From NCBI GenBank assembly GCA_030639665.1, contig DAOWCC010000003.1:1-32625 (forward strand): DNA of 32,625 bases. The letters run 5' to 3'. Under the pieces are notes generated by a model that saw only the letters and a list, made by a program, of their open reading frames with translations, ran no database searches and was not told the origin of the DNA. The translations under genes and the position numbers were made by a program. Source of the DNA: Elusimicrobiota bacterium. GTDB taxonomy: Bacteria; Elusimicrobiota; Elusimicrobia; Elusimicrobiales; UBA9959. Positions 1 through 8,585 of this stretch are shown here, one piece after another (position 1 is the stretch's first letter; each line of letters begins with the position of its first letter).

Positions 1-89
1 AAAAAAGAAAGGCTGTTTGGAAAATTTTCATTCCTCTTTTTGGAACTTTATATAGTGGGAAGCGAAAAAAGATAAAAAAGCCGGTTTAA
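1..89 (+). CDS. possible 3' end of an upstream gene (fragment)
   Basis: Two plus-strand frames are open from the left edge: one stops with TAA at 73-75, the other with TAA at 87-89. The second ends in a lysine/arginine-rich tail (GKRKKIKKPV), a plausible protein C-terminus. A terminator-like hairpin follows at once, as expected after the end of a gene. There is too little sequence to name a family or to choose between the frames with certainty. Confidence 0.25.
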   Translation, partial: KRKAVWKIFIPLFGTLYSGKRKKIKKPV

Positions 90-109
90 TTAAGATTGAC
101 CGGGCTTTT
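75..109 (+). terminator. terminator-like hairpin before the first full gene
   Basis: The arms aaaaagccggt and accgggctttt pair with one bulged G around a 13-nt loop, and the structure ends in a short T run. It probably ends the transcript entering from the left. The ATG of the next gene follows directly, so that gene would have to be transcribed from within or past this structure, or start further in. Confidence 0.4.
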
Positions 110-985
110 ATGAATTTAAAAGAGATAAATTTCAAATTGGCCGTATTCAATTATATCTGCGCGAGAAGCGTTGGCGCGTCATTGGATTTTATAGCTGAAA
201 AACACGGCCGCAAGAACTTTTTAGATATTTACGCCTCTCTAATGGCCCCGTCCCGGTTTTATTTTAAACGGTTTTTAAAAGATGTGGAAGCGGGTAAAAA
301 GTCGGAATCTTTTTTTGCCGACAGAATAAAAGATATTCCGATAGATAAGCTGTCCAAGGCGTTTAAAAATTCAGAAAAGCAAAAAATAACTCTCGGCCAA
401 ATTTCCAAAAGCGGCAGATTGTTTATTGAGGCCGTAAATGATTTGATTTTATTGAAAAACGAAGTAAACTATTATTTTTCGCTGATAAACAAGGCTTATA
501 TGTCGCGGATTTTTAAATTAAGGGCGAATTTGACGGGCGAGGATATAGCCAAAATTTGTAAACTTTCCATTGATTCCGCCCGAAAAATAATTAATAAGGA
601 ACCGGGCTCCCGCGAACTTTTTGCCTGCAAAAAAGAAAAACGCCGCAATCGCGCTGAAAAAATTCAAACGGAGTTTCCTTTGAAGGGTATTATTGTTTGC
701 GAGGGAGACGCGAAAGGCAGAATTAAAATAGTGAGAAAACCCTCAGACGCGAAAGATATAACGGAACGGGATATACTTGTATCGGATTATTTAAACGGCG
801 AGCTTCTTGTTCCGATGCTTATATGCAAAGCCATAATAACGGCCAGAGGCGGGTTTTTGTCGCACGCGGCGGCGCTTTCAAGAGAGATAAAGAAGCCGTG
901 TTTAACCGGAGTTTTCGGTTGTGAGAAAATTTTTTCCGATGGGGAAAAAATTACGATAAGAAAAGGAATGATTTACAGAAAATAA
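110..985 (+). CDS. stand-alone PEP-utilising (phosphohistidine) mobile-domain protein
   Basis: The protein has 291 residues. Its last ~115 residues look like the mobile phosphohistidine domain of PEP synthase and pyruvate phosphate dikinase: the signature GGFLSHAAALSREIKKPCL contains the phosphorylatable histidine (H252), and a typical IxDGExITI segment follows. Residues 1-170 are helical and charged and match nothing I recognise. The ATP-grasp and PEP-binding barrel domains of the full enzymes are missing, so this protein alone cannot perform the PEP synthase reaction. It may be a phosphocarrier, a partner of a separate subunit, or the tail of a decayed gene. No Shine-Dalgarno precedes ATG 110, and that ATG abuts a terminator-like hairpin, so the start is doubtful; the domain itself is clear. 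Confidence 0.65.
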   Translation: MNLKEINFKLAVFNYICARSVGASLDFIAEKHGRKNFLDIYASLMAPSRFYFKRFLKDVEAGKKSESFFADRIKDIPIDKLSKAFKNSEKQKITLGQISKSGRLFIEAVNDLILLKNEVNYYFSLINKAYMSRIFKLRANLTGEDIAKICKLSIDSARKIINKEPGSRELFACKKEKRRNRAEKIQTEFPLKGIIVCEGDAKGRIKIVRKPSDAKDITERDILVSDYLNGELLVPMLICKAIITARGGFLSHAAALSREIKKPCLTGVFGCEKIFSDGEKITIRKGMIYRK

Positions 986-1012
986 ATCGACTTTACGGAG
1001 GAGCGTTTGCTT

Positions 1013-3247
1013 ATGTTTTCAATAGATATTTATGACGAAAATTTTTTAAAAGAAATATTCGCCGTAACCGACGCCAATTCTCTTCCCGAAACCCCGCCCA
1101 ATTATCCGCCGTTTTTTTCATGGGACAAAACAGCCGGCTTTGAGGTTGATAAAATATCAAATATCTGGAAGAAATCGAATAAAGAGAATTTTGACCGCAA
1201 TCCCACCATATATGTTCATGTGCCTTTTTGTGAATATATCTGCAAGTTTTGCGGTTTTTACAGAAAGATTCCCAAAAATAATATTGAAATAAATAAATAT
1301 TTGAAAGCTCTTGAAAAAGAAGTTCTTTTTTTGAAAAAAACTTTCAAAAATTTGCCAATCAGAAATTTATTCATTGGCGGCGGCACGCCCACCATTTTGA
1401 GCGAAGATGAATTGGAGTTTATGTTTGGGATTTTTAAAGACAATTTTAATATAACGAAAAACACCAGAATAGCCATTGAATCCAGCCCGCAGACTTTAAC
1501 TTATCCAAAGGCTAAAAAATTGAAGAAGCTCGGAGTTGGATTTTTATCCATGGGAATTCAGAGCTTTAATGAACAATTGATGAGAAGTTTCAACAGGCCG
1601 CAAACCATGAGCCAATGCGTGAACGCTCTGAAAAATGCCAAGAAAGCGGGCATAAAAAATGTTGAAGCCGATTTAATGGTGGGTTTGCCCGGCCAGACTG
1701 AAAAAATTTTCATGAAAGATGTGGATATATTATCCAAATTTGATTTGGAAAGAGTTTATATATTTGATTGGCAGCCAAAAGAATTTACGGGGTTTAAGAA
1801 TTTTCACGGAGCTTCTCTTGGGCTAAGCGATTTAAGAAAAGCCAGAGAGTGGAGAAAAAAAGCAATAGATTTATTGGTAAAGCGGCAAGGCTATACAACG
1901 GAAAGCGGACACTGGATGTCCAAAAGGAAAGGAGGCGAATGGCCGTATACATATGACCAGCAGGAAAATGAAGGCTATTCCATATTGGGGCTGGGCCCTA
2001 CCGGCATGAGTTATTGTACCGATGGTCAGAGATATCAAAATATTTCCAGTGTGAGCAAATATGTGTCATTGATTGAAAAAAATAAATTGCCGATAGCAAT
2101 AATACATTTTCCCTCCAAAAGAGATGAAATGGTCAATTACGCCCTGTTAAAATATATACATACGGGAAGCCTTGTTATAAATCGTTTTAAAAAGAAATTC
2201 AAAAAAAACCCCGAAGATGTTTTCAAGAAAGAATTTGACTATCTTTGTAAAAAAGACATAATTCTCAAGGCCGGTTCCTCCTATGCGCTTAAGGACAGAA
2301 CAAGAGCCATATTTTTCCTTAAAGCGGTTTTTTATTCTCCTGAACTGATAAAAAAATTGGCCCGGCGCGCGAAAATTAAAATTGAATATAAAAACAGCGG
2401 CTCCGCTAAAAAATCCATTTCTGAAAAAGTTTCAGATTCCCGTAATTTGAAGATAATATATCTTGGTAAAAATTTCAAAAGAGAACTTATCGGACTGGAA
2501 GGCTTAAAATCCGAGAAAAGAGATTTTAAGGATATTGCGGCGGAACTTAAAAGCAAAAATTCCAAAGGGCTTAATGAAGTTATCTTCATGGACGGGGATT
2601 TTATTGAATATGAGAAAGCGTGTTTTCTTATAAATATCGCCGGTAAAATAGGTTATAAAAAGGTTTCGTTTTTTACCTCCGGATTGACCGGCGCGAGCGC
2701 CGAGAAATTTAAAAAACTTAAAAAATACGGGATTGATAAATTTTATCTGAATATGCCGGATTTTCAGGATAGCGGTTTTAGTAATAAAGATGTGAAAGTG
2801 AAAAACGCTTTTTGGGCTAAAAAAGCGGGGCTGAATCTGGTAATGACGGCTATCTTGAATGAAAAAGAATTTGGAAATATTGAGAAGCGATTTTCCTTGG
2901 CGAAAAAACTGGGAGCGGAAGAATTTTTATATGTTTTGCCCAGTGGTTATAAAAATCATAATACCGCGGCGTTGTATGAAAAGCTCAAAAAGAACGCTAA
3001 AAAAATAAATGCCGCGGCATCAAGAAAAAAAATAAAGGTTAAAATTTTGAATTCTTTGCCGTGTTTTTTGCAATCATATAATGAATTTTTTGAAAATTTT
3101 TTATTTGTTTCGGATGCCAGGGAAGAAGGCGATCTGATAAAAATCGAAGTGTGCTTAAAATGCAAATATTCATCCCATTGCCCGGGGCCGCGAGAGGAAT
3201 ATCTGAAGGAATTGAAGCATTTTGATATAAAACCGATAAAAGTGTAA
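1013..3247 (+). CDS. HemN/HemW-like radical SAM protein with extra C-terminal domain
   Basis: The protein has 744 residues. ATG 1013 is preferred over the upstream in-frame TTG because GGAGGAG at 997-1003 lies 9 nt before it. Residues ~60-450 are a HemN/HemW-type radical SAM barrel: VHVPFC start, cluster cysteines C73, C77 and C80 (CxxxCxxC), GGGTPT, and ADLMVGLPGQT. The fourth cysteine of true HemN is replaced by phenylalanine, as in HemW-type proteins, which are not all heme enzymes. From about residue 460 a second part begins; it looks like half of another radical SAM-type barrel without the SAM-cluster cysteines. It ends in C714-x2-C717-x5-C723-PG, an auxiliary-cluster-like motif also present in the radical SAM protein at 23780. 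Typical HemW proteins have about 380 residues, so this is a fusion or an elaborated family. The substrate is unknown. Confidence 0.75.
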   Translation: MFSIDIYDENFLKEIFAVTDANSLPETPPNYPPFFSWDKTAGFEVDKISNIWKKSNKENFDRNPTIYVHVPFCEYICKFCGFYRKIPKNNIEINKYLKALEKEVLFLKKTFKNLPIRNLFIGGGTPTILSEDELEFMFGIFKDNFNITKNTRIAIESSPQTLTYPKAKKLKKLGVGFLSMGIQSFNEQLMRSFNRPQTMSQCVNALKNAKKAGIKNVEADLMVGLPGQTEKIFMKDVDILSKFDLERVYIFDWQPKEFTGFKNFHGASLGLSDLRKAREWRKKAIDLLVKRQGYTTESGHWMSKRKGGEWPYTYDQQENEGYSILGLGPTGMSYCTDGQRYQNISSVSKYVSLIEKNKLPIAIIHFPSKRDEMVNYALLKYIHTGSLVINRFKKKFKKNPEDVFKKEFDYLCKKDIILKAGSSYALKDRTRAIFFLKAVFYSPELIKKLARRAKIKIEYKNSGSAKKSISEKVSDSRNLKIIYLGKNFKRELIGLEGLKSEKRDFKDIAAELKSKNSKGLNEVIFMDGDFIEYEKACFLINIAGKIGYKKVSFFTSGLTGASAEKFKKLKKYGIDKFYLNMPDFQDSGFSNKDVKVKNAFWAKKAGLNLVMTAILNEKEFGNIEKRFSLAKKLGAEEFLYVLPSGYKNHNTAALYEKLKKNAKKINAAASRKKIKVKILNSLPCFLQSYNEFFENFLFVSDAREEGDLIKIEVCLKCKYSSHCPGPREEYLKELKHFDIKPIKV

Positions 3248-3315
3248 AAAGGAAGCCGGCAAGTCGTAGAGCGCGGGGCCATTTTTTAGTAAACTGAATA
3301 TATACGGAGGATATT

Positions 3316-4506
3316 ATGATTGACGCGAAAAAGATAAATGAAGCGGTAAAAAAACAGGAAAAAAATATAGTTGCTTTTGCCAGAGATTTGGTGAAGATTT
3401 CAAGTTTTTCAATGGAAGAGGGCCCGGTCGCCAAAAGAATATTGAAAGAAATGAAGAAAGTCAGTTTTGATAAGGCCAAGATAGATAAAATGGGCAATGT
3501 TATAGGATTTATAGGCAAAGGCCGGAAAAAAATAATGATGGACGCCCACATAGATACGGTTGGAGTGGGAGATAAATCGGCTTGGAAAATAAATCCTTTT
3601 GCCGGAATTTTAAAGAACGGCGTTATTTACGGCAGGGGTGCGACCGACCAAAAGCTGTCAATGGCTTCCATGGTTTACGCCGGAAAAATTATTAAGGACC
3701 TTAAACTTTATAATGATTTTACTTTGATGGTGGTGGGTTCATGCCAGGAAGAGGATTGCGACGGCCTTCCTTTGCTTCACATAATTAATAAAGAAAAGCT
3801 TAAACCGGATTTCGTTGTTTTAACCGAGCCGACAAATCTTGCCGTTTATAGAGGACACAGGGGCAGAATGGAAATGAAGGTTACGGTTAAAGGGAAATCC
3901 TGCCACGCTTCCGCTCCCGAGCGCGGTGATAACGCAGTGATTAAGATGACTGCCATAGCGCAAGAAATAACCGCGCTTAATAAAAAATTGAAAAAAGATA
4001 AATTTTTGGGCAAAGGCACTGTGGCCGTAACTTCCATAGACTGCAAAACTCCCTCGTTAAACGCCATTCCCGACGAATGCGCCGTTTATTTGGACAGAAG
4101 GCTCACTATCGGTGAAACGCTTAAAACTTCGGTAGCCGAGATTAAGAAGCTCGCCTCGGTTAAAAAATTCAAAGCGAAAGTGGAAGTTCTGCAATATGAG
4201 GCCGTTTCATGGACGGGTTTAAAAGTGGGACAGGAAAAATATTTTCCAACTTGGGTTTTGCCGGCAAACCATAAACTTGTTAAGGCCGGAGTTGAGGCGG
4301 GAAAAATAGCTCTCGGGAAAAAGCCCGTGGTTGATAAGTGGGTTTTTTCAACCAATGGAGTCGCGTCTTGCGGAAGATTAAAAATACCGTCAATAGGCTT
4401 CGGTCCTTCAGATGAGATTTACGCGCATACGGTTAAGGAGAATATGCCTGTTTCTCATCTTTTAAAAGCCGCTTCTTTTTATGCGTCCATAGGCATGTTC
4501 CTTTAG
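3316..4506 (+). CDS. ygeY: M20 family metallohydrolase, YgeY type
   Basis: The protein has 396 residues and looks full length for the M20 peptidase/deacylase family. Visible metal and catalytic residues are H78 and D80 (DAHIDT), D111 (GRGATDQK), E145-E146 (CQEED), E171 (LTEPT) and H371 (YAHTVKE). The GRGATDQK and QEEDCDG wording and the overall fit match the YgeY family, often linked to selenium metabolism. Its members are probably amidases or deacylases of small N-acyl or N-carbamoyl amino-acid-like compounds; the substrate is not established. GGAGG at 3306-3310 supports ATG 3316. In many genomes ygeY neighbours ygeW and carbamate kinase, both of which lie about 17 kb downstream here. I therefore infer that it works in the same catabolic route, although radical SAM genes now separate them. 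Confidence 0.8.
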   Translation: MIDAKKINEAVKKQEKNIVAFARDLVKISSFSMEEGPVAKRILKEMKKVSFDKAKIDKMGNVIGFIGKGRKKIMMDAHIDTVGVGDKSAWKINPFAGILKNGVIYGRGATDQKLSMASMVYAGKIIKDLKLYNDFTLMVVGSCQEEDCDGLPLLHIINKEKLKPDFVVLTEPTNLAVYRGHRGRMEMKVTVKGKSCHASAPERGDNAVIKMTAIAQEITALNKKLKKDKFLGKGTVAVTSIDCKTPSLNAIPDECAVYLDRRLTIGETLKTSVAEIKKLASVKKFKAKVEVLQYEAVSWTGLKVGQEKYFPTWVLPANHKLVKAGVEAGKIALGKKPVVDKWVFSTNGVASCGRLKIPSIGFGPSDEIYAHTVKENMPVSHLLKAASFYASIGMFL

Positions 4507-4529
4507 AATTTGTATTTTCGGTAAATTTT

Positions 4530-5579
4530 ATGATTCCACGAGAATTAGATCTTTGCGTTACAAATAAATGCAATATGAATTGCCTTTATTGCTATGCCGC
4601 CGGAAAAAATTTGGAGAACAAAAGTTTAACGCTTGAGGAAATGAAAAAGGCCGTTCTTATGTATTTTGAAGCCGCATTGTCTGAAAAGAGAAAAATCGAC
4701 AAAATAAGCGTTTCGGGGGGAGAGCCTCTTACTCATTGGGACGCTGTGTCCCGGTTTATTTTGTGGTTTTCAAAGCATACTCCGCAAGATGTAAACGCCG
4801 AAATTTTCACGAACGGTTTGTTATTGGATAAAGATAAGGCCAAGCTTATACTTGATAACGGGTTTAAATTAAGGATAAGTTTTGACGGGCTTAAAAAAAC
4901 TCATGACGCGAGCCGCGTATCCGTTTCGGGAAAATCTTCTTTTGACGGATTTATGAAAAACTTTAATTCTTTCCCTCTTTCTTTAAAGAAACGATGTGAA
5001 GTTGTGCCCATAGTATCGGAAAGAAATGTCGCGGATATGGCGGATAATATGAAGTTTTTGATGGATTTGGGATTTGCTTGCGTTAAGCCTTCTTTTGTTT
5101 TGGATGAAGTGTGGAAAAAGCAATCGTTTAAAATTCTGACCCGGCAATTTGATTTGCTAAAGGAACTTTTAAAAAAGCAAAAAAAATATTCTTTAAAGTT
5201 TGAAAAAATAGCTTTAAAAAATCTCTCCGGCGGCTTAAAGGAATTTTCCGCGTCAAATGAAATATCCGTCGGAACGGATGGCTGGTTTTATCCCTCCTCT
5301 CTGATTTCAGCTTCCGTGGCGGCTAAAAGCGAAGCCTTTAAAAAAAGATACCGCGTGGGAAATATAAACCGGGGCATAGACACGGAAAAATTCGGCAAAT
5401 TGAGGGAGTCTGCTTTTAAAGATATAAAAAAATCAAAAGCGGAGCTTTATTTAGGTTGTCTTCTTTGCATGCACTATAGCTCTAAAGTAAAGAAAGTGGA
5501 TTTTGAAAAACTTCTTCTAAGCGGCGATCAAATAGCTAAAATTACGGCCGCCTCGGGTTTGGGGGAAATTTCCTCTTGA
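4530..5579 (+). CDS. radical SAM protein with reduced SPASM-like C-terminus
   Basis: The protein has 349 residues. The SAM-cluster motif CNMNCLYCY (C14, C18, C21) sits at the extreme N-terminus, followed by SVSGGEPLTHW (the GGEP motif), FTNGLLL and RISFDGLKKTHD, all typical of anSME/PqqE/MoaA-like enzymes. SPASM enzymes carry many C-terminal cysteines; this protein has only a CLLC pair near residue 310, so the auxiliary cluster domain is minimal or lost. No Shine-Dalgarno is visible before ATG 4530, which lies 23 bp after ygeY, so it may be translated from a shared transcript. Such enzymes often modify peptides or proteins, but I see no precursor peptide nearby and cannot name a substrate. 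Confidence 0.7.
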   Translation: MIPRELDLCVTNKCNMNCLYCYAAGKNLENKSLTLEEMKKAVLMYFEAALSEKRKIDKISVSGGEPLTHWDAVSRFILWFSKHTPQDVNAEIFTNGLLLDKDKAKLILDNGFKLRISFDGLKKTHDASRVSVSGKSSFDGFMKNFNSFPLSLKKRCEVVPIVSERNVADMADNMKFLMDLGFACVKPSFVLDEVWKKQSFKILTRQFDLLKELLKKQKKYSLKFEKIALKNLSGGLKEFSASNEISVGTDGWFYPSSLISASVAAKSEAFKKRYRVGNINRGIDTEKFGKLRESAFKDIKKSKAELYLGCLLCMHYSSKVKKVDFEKLLLSGDQIAKITAASGLGEISS

Positions 5580-5617
5580 ACATTTGCCCTTGAATGTTTT
5601 TTAGAGCCAAATTTATC

Positions 5618-7051
5618 ATGAGACATCCGTCCGTTTTACTTATTAAAAGCAGAAGTCTTATCGCTAAAAATACGGGAATCACTCCTCCCTTGGGCATATT
5701 GTATATAGCGGCTTATTTGAGAGAACGATTGAAAGCCGATGTCAAAATTATTGATACCGTCTGGGAAACCGATCCTTTGAACGCTGTTCGCTCCGCTGTC
5801 CGGGAGCAGAATCCCGATATTGTTGGGATAAGCGCTCTTACGGCGGAAGCCTTTTTAGCTCATAAAATCGCGGACGCGGTAAAAAGCGAAAATTCCGGTG
5901 TTCCGGTTATAATGGGCGGGCCCCATCCTTCTTCTCAGCCTGAGTTGGCGATGAATGATAAAAATATTGACGCTCTTATTGTGGGAGAAGGAGAGGTAAC
6001 ATTTTGCGAGCTTCTAAGGGTGATTGTTGAGGAAGGGCATCATTGGAAAAATTCAAAAATTCTGGCCAAAATAGACGGACTGGTTTTTAGAGGCGAAGGC
6101 ATTGAATTTTCAAAATCCAGAGCTCCCATAACTGATTTGGATTCTTTGCCTTTTCCGGCCTGGGACCTTATTGATTATAAAAAGTTTTGGACAAAAGCGA
6201 GCATGGCCACGATTGGCATAAGGCCTTATTTAACAATGTTTACTTCAAGGGGCTGTCCTTATCATTGTGTTTTTTGCCATCAGCTTTTTGGAAAGGTTTT
6301 TCGCGCCAGGTCTCCCGAAAGCGTGGCGGAAGAAGTCAGGCAAATACTTAAAATGGGAGCGAAACATATAGAGGTTTTGGATGATATCTCCAATCTTGAT
6401 CATAATAGATTTAATGGAATGCTTGAACTGATGCTTAAAGATAACTTACATCCCGTTTTAAGTTTTCCAAACGCCATAAGGGCCGATATTATGCGAGAAG
6501 ATTCCATTGATTTGCTTAAAAAAGTGGGCGTGGGAGAAGTTTCAGTGGCTATTGAGACGGCTTCAAATCGTTTGCAAAAATTGATAAAAAAAAATCTTTC
6601 ATTGGATAAGGCGTCAAAAACCATAGAAATGCTGACAAAACGGAGGATTTTTACCCGGGGATTTTTTATGCTGGGCCTGCCGACTGAGACTGAGGAAGAA
6701 ATGCGCTCCACCATTCGCTTTGCCCATAAATCCTCATTGCATCTCGCTTTGTTTTTTACGCCCAATCCTTTCCGCAATACCGAGCTTTACGATATGTTCG
6801 TAAAAGCGGGAAAACTGCCCGATAAATCCAGCACGATAGATTTTGAATATTACGGCTCTCCTTTTAACGCGAGCGAGATTCCCGAAAAAAAATACAGATT
6901 TTTATATAAATGGGCTTATTACGGATTTTATTTTAATATTATCAGGATGTTTCGCATAGCGCGCGACAGGCCTTTATGGTCGGATATTCCTCTTCGCGCT
7001 TATTCCTTGTTTCGCAATATCGTGTCATTTAGGAGATTAAAGGAAAATTGA
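5618..7051 (+). CDS. B12-binding-domain radical SAM protein (copy A)
   Basis: The protein has 477 residues. The N-terminal ~150 residues form a cobalamin-binding-like Rossmann domain (PPLGILYIAAYLRE, IMGGPHPSS, VGEGE) without the DxHxxG cobalt-ligand motif, as in BchE-like enzymes. The radical SAM barrel follows with SRGCPYHCVFC (C213, C217, C220), then GVGEVSVAIETAS and GFFMLGLPTETEEE. The C-terminal ~90 residues are aromatic and basic. I choose ATG 5618 over ATG 5594 because it aligns with the start of its paralogue at 11586. Neither start has a strong ribosome site. Members of this superfamily methylate or rearrange unactivated carbons (or phosphorus) with SAM and methylcobalamin. This gene begins the long radical SAM operon. 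The family call is firm; the reaction is unknown. Confidence 0.8.
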   Translation: MRHPSVLLIKSRSLIAKNTGITPPLGILYIAAYLRERLKADVKIIDTVWETDPLNAVRSAVREQNPDIVGISALTAEAFLAHKIADAVKSENSGVPVIMGGPHPSSQPELAMNDKNIDALIVGEGEVTFCELLRVIVEEGHHWKNSKILAKIDGLVFRGEGIEFSKSRAPITDLDSLPFPAWDLIDYKKFWTKASMATIGIRPYLTMFTSRGCPYHCVFCHQLFGKVFRARSPESVAEEVRQILKMGAKHIEVLDDISNLDHNRFNGMLELMLKDNLHPVLSFPNAIRADIMREDSIDLLKKVGVGEVSVAIETASNRLQKLIKKNLSLDKASKTIEMLTKRRIFTRGFFMLGLPTETEEEMRSTIRFAHKSSLHLALFFTPNPFRNTELYDMFVKAGKLPDKSSTIDFEYYGSPFNASEIPEKKYRFLYKWAYYGFYFNIIRMFRIARDRPLWSDIPLRAYSLFRNIVSFRRLKEN

Positions 7052-7052
7052 T

Positions 7053-8585
7053 ATGGCCAATGTTTTGATTATGACGCCGTCTTCTCTTTACAGAAGGTGG
7101 CCCACCACTCCCGATACCACCAAGATGGCCACAAACGCGGCTCCCGTCACAATGCCGCAGCTTGCCGCCGCTTTGCCTAAGCATAATGTTAAAATTCACG
7201 ATGGCAACGCTTATGATATTTCACTCACTGAATACGCCGAATTATTACAATGGGCGGATATTGTCGCCATGAATATCATGAGCTCTTACGCGGCTTTGAA
7301 CAGCGAACTTAATATTCGGTTTATAAAAAAAATAAAGCCTGAAATAAAGGTGATACTTGGCGGTCATCACGCGACTTTTCAGGCGCAGGAATGGCTTTCA
7401 AAGGGGGCGGATGTCGTGGTTAGGCGCGAGGGAGAAATTACGCTGCCGGAAGTTGTGGACGCTTTGATTGAGAAAAAAGATCTCGCGCGGGTATTGGGCA
7501 TTTCTTGGAATTTGCAAGGCGATATTATTCATAATCAGGACCGTCCTTTTATTGAAAATTTGGATTCTTTGCCTTTGCCCAGATGGGATTTAATGAATTT
7601 TGGCAAATATTATTTGTATCTTCGAAAAAAGGGCTATCAGGCCTGTCTTGAAACCAGCAGAGGATGCGAGCAGCATTGCGCGTTTTGCCAGGTGGGCCCG
7701 ATGTGGAAGCATACTCACAGATTCAAATCCGTCGAAAGAGTGAGAGAGGAAATGAGACTGCTTAAGAGCTGCGGGGTTGAACAATTGTTTATCGTTGATG
7801 ACAATTACGGCTCCAATATGGATACCGACAGGCAAGCCGATATATACAAAATGATGCGTAAGGAAAATTTTAATTTTGAGTGGGGCGGATTTTTCAGGCA
7901 TGATTATATTTCATCAAATCATAAACTTCTTAAAGAGGCCGCGGCTACCGGCCTGAAATTCGCCTGCATAGGTTTTGAAAGCGTGGAAGGTTCCGACCTT
8001 AATTCCTTCAATAAAAAAAATTCTTCTTTCAAAAATCTCGATTCATACGCTAAGGAATATGAGTTTTTAAAGAGTCTTGGAATAATCAGTTTTGGTTTTA
8101 TTGTGATAGGCTATCCGGGGCAAAATGAAAGTTCCGCCATCGCAACTCTGGAGAACGCGCATAAATTTTGTAATTATCCCGTGGTTACCCTATATAAGCC
8201 TTTGCCCGGCACCGCCGGTTATATAAAAACGAAAAAAGAAGGCTTGCTGACAAAAAAAATGTTTTATCATGATTCTTTTACCGTGGCCATTAAAGGCACC
8301 AGGCCTATTTTAGCCAAATATAATCGGTTTTTTATCAAGTATTTAATGAGTCCGTCGCGTCTGGTGAAAGGGCTCATGAATAAAAATTGCAGGCCGATAG
8401 AAGTTGTTTTCTTTAAATGGTTTATCGGGGGTATTTTAAGAGCCAATTTTAAAAATGTCGGCGATTTTTTCTGGTTTATTTTTAAAGGCCGTAAATTACA
8501 GGAAGAAAAAGTCATGGAATATTTATGCGAAAATCATCTTTCGGATAAAAATGTTTCCCAACTTGTTAATAAAGCGAAAAAATGA
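7053..8585 (+). CDS. B12-binding-domain radical SAM protein (copy B)
   Basis: The protein has 510 residues. Its N-terminal cobalamin-binding-like domain contains ILGGHHATF and RREGE. The barrel has SRGCEQHCAFC (C205, C209, C212), IVDDNYG, CIGFES and GFIVIGYPGQNE. The C-terminal extension carries MFYHDSF, a motif shared with the proteins at 8582 and 13036, so these three form a subfamily. The start lies 1 nt after the stop of the preceding gene, and its ribosome site (aaaggaaaa) is inside the end of that gene, implying translational coupling. The next gene overlaps by 4 nt. The substrate is unknown; the GGHH wording in place of GGPH may mark a difference in the cobalamin or substrate pocket, which is inference. 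Confidence 0.8.
   Translation: MANVLIMTPSSLYRRWPTTPDTTKMATNAAPVTMPQLAAALPKHNVKIHDGNAYDISLTEYAELLQWADIVAMNIMSSYAALNSELNIRFIKKIKPEIKVILGGHHATFQAQEWLSKGADVVVRREGEITLPEVVDALIEKKDLARVLGISWNLQGDIIHNQDRPFIENLDSLPLPRWDLMNFGKYYLYLRKKGYQACLETSRGCEQHCAFCQVGPMWKHTHRFKSVERVREEMRLLKSCGVEQLFIVDDNYGSNMDTDRQADIYKMMRKENFNFEWGGFFRHDYISSNHKLLKEAAATGLKFACIGFESVEGSDLNSFNKKNSSFKNLDSYAKEYEFLKSLGIISFGFIVIGYPGQNESSAIATLENAHKFCNYPVVTLYKPLPGTAGYIKTKKEGLLTKKMFYHDSFTVAIKGTRPILAKYNRFFIKYLMSPSRLVKGLMNKNCRPIEVVFFKWFIGGILRANFKNVGDFFWFIFKGRKLQEEKVMEYLCENHLSDKNVSQLVNKAKK

Noticed and set aside
3039-3551. A 170-codon hydrophobic open frame on the minus strand
   Set aside because: It spans the end of the gene at 1013 and the start of ygeY antisense to both; its hydrophobicity comes from reading lysine-rich codons on the opposite strand.
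4530-5579. A RiPP system built around the radical SAM/SPASM-like protein
   Set aside because: No short open frame resembling a precursor peptide lies beside it, and the SPASM cysteines are mostly missing.
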